The translations under genes were made by a program, and so were the position numbers. From Halichondria panicea (lineage: Eukaryota > Porifera > Demospongiae > Suberitida > Halichondriidae): a stretch of DNA of 64,000 bases. How positions within the stretch are numbered: position 1 is the first letter of the stretch; every line of letters starts with the position of its first letter. The notes beneath the pieces are model-generated. The model worked only from the letters and a program-made list of their open reading frames with translations. It did no database searches and was not told the origin of the DNA. Positions 12,461 to 23,100 of this stretch are shown piece after piece. The DNA lies in assembly GCF_963675165.1 (NCBI RefSeq), contig NC_087378.1:6381205-6445204 (forward strand), written 5' to 3'.

Positions 12461-13594
12461 TGATACAAATAATAATAATAATTACAGCAAAGGTGACAGT
12501 GTCCCAGTAAACCCATGTGTTGTGCAGTGATCATGTCAACATTCCAATGTCAAAAAGGCACCATTAATTTTTAACCCATGAATGCACATAATTAATCTGG
12601 TCTCTAGACTCTATAGCTATATACATCTAGAGTAAGCATATATAGACAACCATGCATGCAATTTTCTCCTGCACCCCACCCCCTAATTTTGAGAGTCTTG
12701 CTATGCAGTGAATAACTCAGAGCAGTCATGCATTAGACTTATAGTCTACAGTAATGTTCTCATGTGATTGATGTGAACTGCTCTAAATTTATTCATGATT
12801 CATGTCAGCACATTTAAGACAAGCCAAGCTATCTGCACATGCACAAGTCCTCATGCATGGCTTGATTTGCCTGAGTGTATAGAGGGAGTTGATGGCTATA
12901 TTATAACACATAATTATAGTATATTTAGTGTTAGTCAGTATACCAGGAGTGTATGAATATTCATGCACTCCTCCTGTCAGTACATATTCTATCTATTCAA
13001 GGTCATAATTATATCAATATTCTTACATGTATATAGTTATCAGATGATTGTCGTGAAGGGTATAAGATATTTCATACGAGTGAATCATTCCTGGTAATAC
13101 ATGTAATTTTAATTATAGTACACATAATTCAGCAGCAAATTCATTGACTACAATATTAAAATGCTCGTGCTCTATATATGAATATATGAACTGTACACTC
13201 CCATATTGTACGTATTATACAATGACGTATCAGCTTTCATTGCTAATAATCATTATTATGTTATCTGATGATTGTGTACTGACATCATGTATCATGTGAT
13301 TTTCTGTTCTCTCTGTGTTCTCAATAAATTATGTGTCGTGTTACATGCACTGTAACTATACTTTAATACTTGCATGGTGCAGTGTGCATGTACCCGGCTT
13401 TAACTAACTGTATATGCGTCACTCTATATACTACATGTATATACTGTTCAAAGCTGAAGCTAAGTAAAGGTCCAACAGAAGCTATAAAAGTGAGTCAGTC
13501 CAATAAAAACAATTTTTAGTTTTTGTACAAAGATCAAAGAAAAACTATGCTAACAAATGCCATATACTAGGATCTAAAATTGTAGTAACCACAG

Positions 13595-13644
13595 ACCGTG
13601 CTCTATTATTCTGTGGTTGGCATTTTTGGTAGTTAGAGCACGGT
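13595..13644. repeat. 11-bp inverted repeat in array upstream region
   Basis: Arms ACCGTGCTCTA and TAGAGCACGGT enclose a loop that itself contains half of a second repeat, with ccacag before the first arm and ctgtgg in the loop. It is present in the upstream regions of all three closely related copies. Confidence 0.6.
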
Positions 13645-13952
13645 TGGTGGTCAAAATAATTCAGCCATAGAATTTTATAATAGCTATACAACTGCATGCT
13701 CCATGGTTGCAATACGAGTACAGCTAAGTGATTCTATAAGCTTCTAGCAATGCTATATATCTTGCAAACAAAGGCTTTATTATAGAGTAAAGGCTAGTTT
13801 TGCTTACCAGTACATTGAAGGTCATTGCAGTCTCTCCAGAATCAGGAATAGCAAAATCTGTTCGTAGAAGGTTGCTATTCTATTTAGTAGTTAGCTCTAT
13901 ACTGGAGCGATAGCTATTAATTGGTATAGCTGCAAGAAGCTGCAAACTACAA

Positions 13953-13992
13953 ACTAGTTAATGCACTGTTTTATGCTCGTGCATTAACTAGT
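13953..13992. repeat. perfect 14-bp inverted repeat, upstream hairpin
   Basis: Arms ACTAGTTAATGCAC and GTGCATTAACTAGT are perfectly complementary around a 12-bp loop. The element lies ~130 bp before the copy A start codon and is preserved at 35839-35878 (copy B) and 47946-47985 (copy C). Confidence 0.75.
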
Positions 13993-14123
13993 ACCCAAAG
14001 TATATAGATCTACAGTACATATAATAGCACATAAATAGAAATCAGTGCCCGCCCGGGCCCATATGCATGCATGCATGTCATCTCCATAATTACTTTACCC
14101 CATGAACACATGGCATTGCAGGT

Positions 14124-17100
14124 ATGGCAACGTTACCCGGCAAGTCTAGACTTGCGAGTCCCGGTACCAGTGCAGCTAATACCTTTCCCAGGCATGCTAT
14201 AACAGTGATAAAAGAAGGTCGCTTATACAAACGTCAAAGAGGCACAAAGGCAACTAATCTAAAGGGTTTGAAGTTTCAGAAGAGATACTGTGTGCTCTCA
14301 CCCCACTCACTCGAGTACTATGAGAATAAAAAGGTAACTATGCTGATATAATTATATACTATATTAACTGGCAAAACATCTTCCTCCCAAATTTAATCAA
14401 GCATATTGAGATGGGTCTTAACCCTTTCCTTGCCATTCGTGAAATCTGGAACAGGAGCGTCTTTAGGTCGATCAATTAGTGTGGATCCGGCCTCACCACG
14501 CCTCCAAGTCATTCTATTAGTCTAGATCCGGCTAGCAATTCTAGCTGGGACTCCCAGTTCTAGCTCCTTTTGTTTAGCGTGTCAGAGACTGGGAGAAGAT
14601 GATTGGCACTCCCTGGCTCCTTTGGATGTACAGCTGTCCAGATCCCTAGAACATACCCTCCATTCTGACGAGTTATCAGTGCATAGGGTGCTTACTAGAT
14701 TCTTGCCAGCCAGTACAGTTCAAGCTACACACAGCACCGCTCAACTATTCTCTACCCCATTATCTAGCTAAATCTGGTCCAACTAGACAGCAGACACAGC
14801 TAGTTAATTCAGTAAAGCCAGGGGTAGCCCTACTTCTACGGTTGTTCAGTACCCACGGTAACAATTCCTCTGGGCTGGGCTAACTAGTTGAGCCACGCCT
14901 CCCAATTCTCAAGGCTAGGTACATGTCTCTGTCTAGCTGCTTCTTCAGCTTCTTGCTCAGTTTTGTGGCTTAGAGAAAGGCCAGCTACTCAGGGGGAAGA
15001 GTCCAGATGAAAGTCTGGCAGCCAGGTGACGTCCAAACGGTCAGTTATTCTTTCCACCAACTTTTTAATCTAGTCTAGTCCTGCTTGCACTGCTACTACT
15101 ACTGCTGCCTACTGCTGCTACTCTTCCTAGCTAGTCAAAGGTTTCTTTTTTTTTTTTTATAACTACATATGCACAAAGAGACATCAAAGCTTACATCAAA
15201 GGACACAGATTTTTAGCCTACTTGACTGATAAGGCGGTTACCTAGACTACAGTTTGTTTGTCAGGGAGGAGCTCACATACAACTTCATCTAATTCATCAT
15301 AACGATTCCTTACCCATTGTTGTAATTTCTACAACAGATTGCCAAGGAAAGAGATAATTACAACAGAATTTACAACAGAGTGGGTTAGGGCCTCTCATAT
15401 ACAACTGAATTCTTTATCACAATTTTATTAATCATTGAAATAATACCCCTTTCCTCCCCTCTCCAAGGCCAATTTAGACCAGGAGAGTACCATCTAACAA
15501 AAATCAGTCACACAGCACATTAGCTAGCACATGTGTGTCCGATAACAGAGTGTCCTTTGCATATTCTTATGCGACAGTGGGGACATGCCATTGCAGTGTG
15601 TTGCTGCTCTCTGCTAGGGATCTTCTCCCGAACACACACTTGACAGCGCCCACGAGACACTCCGACACTATTTGCACTCACACGTGCGCCCTGTGATGGG
15701 GGGAAAACGATATTTAGACTGGCCAGACCTGAGGCACTGCTACGAGTACGTGGCACACCCAATAGACTATGAATTAGTTCCAATCGAAACCCTTTCAAAG
15801 GCATGGCCTTTGAACCCACCCTGACACAGTTGTGCCTGTATAGAATGTATGCATTATTCACACTAACGTCAAGGAATTGAAAGAAAATCCTGAACCAATA
15901 CCGCCGACACTTTCTATCGTACCCATAGGTTTTCCTCATACGCCCTGTATTGTCAACTCCTCCCATGTACATGTTATATGCAGGGAGACAGGGGGGGACA
16001 CTCTGAGAGCGTAGGGTACCGTCTTTGTGCATTCGCATTACAGTGTGGGGCATATGGTCAGGGAACACATTTGTTGCAAAGGACACAACTCTACGGTCGT
16101 TAAACATAGAGTAAGAAATATCACCAACAGTCATGGACGTATAGTCACCTTTGTCGAGTACCACATCCTTAAGACTTGCTGGGAAACCAGCAGCATTCTT
16201 CAAAATTGTGCCGACAGTAAACACATTTTGCTTAGCCAACTCTTCTATCAATGGACCGGACGTGTAAAAGTTGTCCATGTACACAACATGCTGATGACCA
16301 TAAAAAGGAGTGAGTAAACGATGGACTACATTTTTCACAAGCCCTTTCACAGCTATCTTTTTCCCAGAGGAATCGGTGAGCTTACCACTGTATACATCAA
16401 ACACACAGAGATACCCACAGCATGAACATGAGCAGCACCATACCTTGAACCCCAGTTTAACAGGCTTCTTGGGCATATGAATTTTCCCGCTTTTACGACC
16501 CTTGTACTTTATCATCATCTCATCAACGGAAAGCTCCTGACTGGGATTATACCTCATGAAGTAGTTGGCTTTAAGAGTCTCTAAAACAGTTTTTAGCTTG
16601 CTAGTTACCTTACGTGCATCAGTGATGGACGTATTGTCCTCACAGTGCAGATACCGCCATAAACTTTGGAACCTTTTGAGCGACATTACATTGCTCACAC
16701 ATTGTACACCTAAAAGGGGATCCTTGGACCAGTAGTCCGTAATTTCAGGGAGCCTATGAATGCCCATCTCTAGTACAATCCCCAAAAACACCCACAATTC
16801 GGCACTGTTTGTAGCTGACCAACCCTTAGCACCACACTGCCTAGCGTACAGGTTGGTCTGTTCGGCTATGTACTCACACAAACTATCGGGCCAAAGTAAC
16901 TTAACAAAATCTAGGCATGGAGTTACAGACGGATCAAGTTGATCGACAGGACCGACCACACCGCCAAAGACGGGGTATCTTCCTGTGGACTTAGCTTTTT
17001 GGAGTCCATTGTCCCTCGCCAGCTTCCTCCGTTTGGGAGTCGGAGCCATGCCATCGACCATTTCGTCATCATCCTCCACTGCAGCATCTGCACGGAAACA

Positions 17101-20100
17101 AAGCATGAATATCATTAGAGTACCACAAGAGTGCTCGCCAGTGCAGGTGGGGGACAGGCTATGAATGTCATTATGTGGGCGTACCACACGCTAGTGGTGC
17201 TATGAATATCATTAACTACTGGGGGGGGTTAGGGCGCATAGGTACAGTACAGCAGAGGAAAAGGCTCGTCCACATCAAAGGCTCGTGGGAGGAGCCCAAC
17301 AAACCACAACAACCATGAATGTCATTACGTGGGCGTACCACACGCTAGTGGTGCTATGAATATCATTAACTACTGGGGGGGGTTAGGGCACATAGGTACA
17401 GTACAGCAGAGGAAAAGGCTCGTCCCCATCAAAGGCTCGTGGGAGGAGCCCAACAAACCACAACAACCATGAATGTCATTATGTGGGCGTACCACACGCT
17501 AGTGGTGCTATGAATATCATTAACTACTGGGGGGGGGGGGGGGGTTAGGGCACATAGGTACAGTACAGCAGAGGAAAAGGCTCGTCCACATCAAAGGCTC
17601 GTGGGAGGAGCCCAACAAACCACAACAACCATGAATGTCATTACGTGGGCGTACCGCACGCTAGTGGTGCTATGAATATCATTAACTACTGGGGGGGGGG
17701 TTAGGGCACATAGGTACAGTACAGCAGAGGAAAAGGCTCGTCCCCATCAAAGGCTCGTGGGAGGAGCCCAACAAACCACAACAACCATGAATGTCATTAC
17801 GTGGGCGTACAGCACGCTAGTGGTGCTATGAATATCATTAACTACTGGGGGGGAGGGGGTTAGGGCACATAGGTACAGTACAGCAGAGGAAAAGGCTCGT
17901 CCCCATCAAAGGCTCGTGGGAGGAGCCCAACAAACCACAACAACCATGAATGTCATTACGTGGGCGTACCACACGCTAGTGGTGCTATGAATATCATTAA
18001 CTACTGGGGGGGGGGGGTTTAGGGCACATAGGTACAGTACAGCAGAGGAAAAGGCTCGTCCCCATCAAAGGCTCGTGGGAGGAGCCCAACAAACCACAAC
18101 AACCATGAATGTCATTACGTGGGCGTACCACACGCTAGTGGTGCTATGAATATCATTAACTACTGGGGGGGGGGGGGGGTTAGGGCACATAGGTACAGTA
18201 CAGCAGAGGAAAAGGCTCGTCCCCATCAAAGGCTCGTGGGAGGAGCCCAACAAACCACAACAACCATGAATGTCATTACGTGGGCGTACCACATGCTAGT
18301 GGTGCTATGAATATCATTAACAACTGGGGGGGGGGGGGTTAGGGCACATAGGTACAGTACAGCAGAGGAAAAGGCTCGTCCACATCAAAGGCTCGTGGGA
18401 GGAGCCCAACAAACCACAACAACCATGAATGTCATTACATGGGCGTACCACACGCTAGTGGTGCTATGAATATCATTAACTACTGGGGGGGGGGGGTTAG
18501 GGCGCATAGGTACAGTACAGCAGAGGAAAAGGCTCGTCCACATCAAAGGCTCGTGGGAGGAGCCTAACAAACCACAACAACCATGAATGTCATTACGTGG
18601 GCGTACCACACGCTAGTGGTGCTATGAATATCATTAACTACTGGGGGGGGGGGGGGTTAGGGCACATAGGTACAGTACAGCAGAGGAAAAGGCTCGTCCA
18701 CATCAAAGGCTCGTGGGAGGAGCCCAACAAACCACAACAACCATGAATGTCATTACGTGGGTGTACCACACGCTAGTGGTGCTATGAATATCATTAACTA
18801 CTCGGGGGGGGGGGGGGGGGGGGGGGGTTAGGGCACATAGGTACAGTACAGCAGAGGAAAAGGCTCGTGGGAGGAGCCCAACAAACCACAACAACCATGA
18901 ATGTCATTACGTGGGCGTACCGCACGAGTGTGGTGCTATGAATATAATTAACTACTGGGGGGGGGGGTTAGGGCACACAGGTACAGTACAGCAGAGGAAA
19001 AGGCTCGTGGAAAAGGCTCGTCCCCATCAAAGGCTCGTGGGAGGAGCCCAACAAACCACAACAACCATGAATGTCATTATGTGGGCGTACCACACGCTAG
19101 TGGTGCTATGAATATCATTAACTACTGGGGGGGGGGTTAGGGCACATAGGTACAGTACAGCAGAGGAAAAGGCTCGTCCACATCAAAGGCTCGTGGGAGG
19201 AGCCCAACAAACCACAACAACCATGAATGTCATTACGTGGGCGTACCGCACGCTAGTGGTGCTATGAATATCATTAACTACTGGGGGGGGTTAGGGCACA
19301 TAGGTACAGTACAGCAGAGGAAAAGGCTCGTCCCCATCAAAGGCTCGTGGGAGGAGCCCAACAAACCACAACAACCATGAATATCAATATGTGGGCGTAA
19401 TGCACGCGTGTGGTGCTATGAATATCATTAACAACTGGGGGTTAGGGTACAGTACAGTACTGCAGTCAAGGCGACGCCAAAAAGAGGCTCACACAATGTA
19501 GGAGGAGCCACAAAAGGCATGCACATGACGCCTCCGCCAAAAAGAGGCCACATATCGTTAGGGCATCACAATGCTGCCTCCCCAACCACTATTTAATGGT
19601 GCAATGACACAAACCTGAATCACTCTCCAGATCTGTCTCAAAATCGTCATCACTGGGCTCGTCATGGTCATAACAGACTTCCTGGTCCTCCTCAAGCTCT
19701 CTGACAGTGTGCTCAAGCTCGCTGACAGTGTCAAGGAGTCCAATCAGCTCCATTTGGATTCAAAAGTTTTGAAAAATAATTACAACAGAATTTACAACAG
19801 AGTGGGTTAGGGCCTCTCATATACAACTGAATTCTTTATCACAATTTTATTAATCATTGAAATAATACCCCTTTCCTCCCCTCTCCAAGGCCAATTTAGA
19901 CCAGGAGAGTACCATCTAACAAAAATCAGTCACACAGCACATTAGCTAGCACATGTGTGTCCGATAACAGAGTGTCCTTTGCATATTCTTATGCGACAGT
20001 GGGGACATGCCATTGCAGTGTGTTGCTGCTCTCTGCTAGGGATCTTCTCCCGAACACACACTTGACAGCGCCCACGAGACACTCCGACACTATTTGCACT

Positions 20101-23100
20101 CACACGTGCGCCCTGTGATGGGGGGAAAACGATATTTAGACTGGCCAGACCTGAGGCACTGCTACGAGTACGTGGCACACCCAATAGACTATGAATTAGT
20201 TCCAATCGAAACCCTTTCAAAGGCATGGCCTTTGAACCCACCCTGACACAGTTGTGCCTGTATAGAATGTATGCATTATTCACACTAACGTCAAGGAATT
20301 GAAAGAAAATCCTGAACCAATACCGCCGACACTTTCTATCGTACCCATAGGTTTTCCTCATACGCCCTGTATTGTCAACTCCTCCCATGTACATGTTATA
20401 TGCAGGGAGACAGGGGGGGACACTCTGAGAGCGTAGGGTACCGTCTTTGTGCATTCGCATTACAGTGTGGGGCATATGGTCAGGGAACACATTTGTTGCA
20501 AAGGACACAACTCTACGGTCGTTAAACATAGAGTAAGAAATATCACCAACAGTCATGGACGTATAGTCACCTTTGTCGAGTACCACATCCTTAAGACTTG
20601 CTGGGAAACCAGCAGCATTCTTCAAAATTGTGCCGACAGTAAACACATTTTGCTTAGCCAACTCTTCTATCAATGGACCGGACGTGTAAAAGTTGTCCAT
20701 GTACACAACATGCTGATGACCATAAAAAGGAGTGAGTAAACGATGGACTACATTTTTCACAAGCCCTTTCACAGCTATCTTTTTCCCAGAGGAATCGGTG
20801 AGCTTACCACTGTATACATCAAACACACAGAGATACCCACAGCATGAACATGAGCAGCACCATACCTTGAACCCCAGTTTAACAGGCTTCTTGGGCATAT
20901 GAATTTTCCCGCTTTTACGACCCTTGTACTTTATCATCATCTCATCAACGGAAAGCTCCTGACTGGGATTATACCTCATGAAGTAGTTGGCTTTAAGAGT
21001 CTCTAAAACAGTTTTTAGCTTGCTAGTTACCTTACGTGCATCAGTGATGGACGTATTGTCCTCACAGTGCAGATACCGCCATAAACTTTGGAACCTTTTG
21101 AGCGACATTACATTGCTCACACATTGTACACCTAAAAGGGGATCCTTGGACCAGTAGTCCGTAATTTCAGGGAGCCTATGAATGCCCATCTCTAGTACAA
21201 TCCCCAAAAACACCCACAATTCGGCACTGTTTGTAGCTGACCAACCCTTAGCACCACACTGCCTAGCGTACAGGTTGGTCTGTTCGGCTATGTACTCACA
21301 CAAACTATCGGGCCAAAGTAACTTAACAAAATCTAGGCATGGAGTTACAGACGGATCAAGTTGATCGACAGGACCGACCACACCGCCAAAGACGGGGTAT
21401 CTTCCTGTGGACTTAGCTTTTTGGAGTCCATTGTCCCTCGCCAGCTTCCTCCGTTTGGGAGTCGGAGCCATGCCATCGACCATTTCGTCATCATCCTCCA
21501 CTGCAGCATCTGCACGGAAACAAAGCATGAATATCATTAGAGTACCACAAGAGTGCTCGCCAGTGCAGGTGGGGGACAGGCTATGAATGTCATTATGTGG
21601 GCGTACCACACGCTAGTGGTGCTATGAATATCATTAACTACTGGGGGGGGTTAGGGCGCATAGGTACAGTACAGCAGAGGAAAAGGCTCGTCCACATCAA
21701 AGGCTCGTGGGAGGAGCCCAACAAACCACAACAACCATGAATGTCATTACGTGGGCGTACCACACGCTAGTGGTGCTATGAATATCATTAACTACTGGGG
21801 GGGGTTAGGGCACATAGGTACAGTACAGCAGAGGAAAAGGCTCGTCCCCATCAAAGGCTCGTGGGAGGAGCCCAACAAACCACAACAACCATGAATGTCA
21901 TTATGTGGGCGTACCACACGCTAGTGGTGCTATGAATATCATTAACTACTGGGGGGGGGGGGGGGGGGGTTAGGGCACATAGGTACAGTACAGCAGAGGA
22001 AAAGGCTCGTCCACATCAAAGGCTCGTGGGAGGAGCCCAACAAACCACAACAACCATGAATGTCATTACGTGGGCGTACCGCACGCTAGTGGTGCTATGA
22101 ATATCATTAACTACTGGGGGGGGTTAGGGCACATAGGTACAGTACAGCAGAGGAAAAGGCTCGTCCCCATCAAAGGCTCGTGGGAGGAGCCCAACAAACC
22201 ACAACAACCATGAATGTCATTACGTGGGCGTACAGCACGCTAGTGGTGCTATGAATATCATTAACTACTGGGGGGGAGGGGGTTAGGGCACATAGGTACA
22301 GTACAGCAGAGGAAAAGGCTCGTCCCCATCAAAGGCTCGTGGGAGGAGCCCAACAAACCACAACAACCATGAATGTCATTACGTGGGCGTACCACACGCT
22401 AGTGGTGCTATGAATATCATTAACTACTGGGGGGGGGGGGGTTTAGGGCACATAGGTACAGTACAGCAGAGGAAAAGGCTCGTCCCCATCAAAGGCTCGT
22501 GGGAGGAGCCCAACAAACCACAACAACCATGAATGTCATTACGTGGGCGTACCACACGCTAGTGGTGCTATGAATATCATTAACTACTGGGGGGGGGGGG
22601 GGGGTTAGGGCACATAGGTACAGTACAGCAGAGGAAAAGGCTCGTCCCCATCAAAGGCTCGTGGGAGGAGCCCAACAAACCACAACAACCATGAATGTCA
22701 TTACGTGGGCGTACCACATGCTAGTGGTGCTATGAATATCATTAACAACTGGGGGGGGGGGGGTTAGGGCACATAGGTACAGTACAGCAGAGGAAAAGGC
22801 TCGTCCACATCAAAGGCTCGTGGGAGGAGCCCAACAAACCACAACAACCATGAATGTCATTACATGGGCGTACCACACGCTAGTGGTGCTATGAATATCA
22901 TTAACTACTGGGGGGGGGGGGGGGTTAGGGCGCATAGGTACAGTACAGCAGAGGAAAAGGCTCGTCCACATCAAAGGCTCGTGGGAGGAGCCTAACAAAC
23001 CACAACAACCATGAATGTCATTACGTGGGCGTACCACACGCTAGTGGTGCTATGAATATCATTAACTACTGGGGGGGGGGGGGGTTAGGGCACATAGGTA

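Larger units (their letters stand above)
12461..14123 (+). promoter_or_regulatory. upstream region of array copy A
   Basis: About 1.7 kb without a gene. It recurs, with small indels, upstream of copies B (about 34258-36019) and C (about 46365-48126), so it is part of the duplicated unit and probably holds the promoter. It contains three hairpin-forming inverted repeats (12945-12975, 13595-13644, 13953-13992) and a tgcatgcatg run just before the first coding exon. A ttgcag directly before the ATG looks like a splice acceptor, so an untranslated exon may lie further upstream. Confidence 0.5.
15354..19775. repeat. 4,422-bp tandem unit, first copy
   Basis: The segment from aattacaacagaattt to gttttgaaaaat is repeated directly at 19776-24197. 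Both transposase exons, the minisatellite and the flanks recur at the same offset. The predicted transposases are identical, and the visible differences are mainly in G-run length. Confidence 0.85.

Noticed and set aside
14422..15353. A second gene in the left part of the piggyBac insertion
   Set aside because: No frame over 60 codons and no splice-consistent coding pattern.
16027..16317. Plus-strand open frame of 96 codons, repeated at 20449
   Set aside because: Lies opposite the transposase catalytic region; a shadow frame with no family likeness.
18065..19111. Many 60-90-codon frames in the minisatellite, both strands
   Set aside because: Their sequence is the repeat unit read through its own G/C runs (PPPPP tracts); no independent gene.
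17160..19440. CRISPR-like regular repeats
   Set aside because: Units are ~155 bp and contiguous with no unique spacers, in a eukaryotic locus; a minisatellite.
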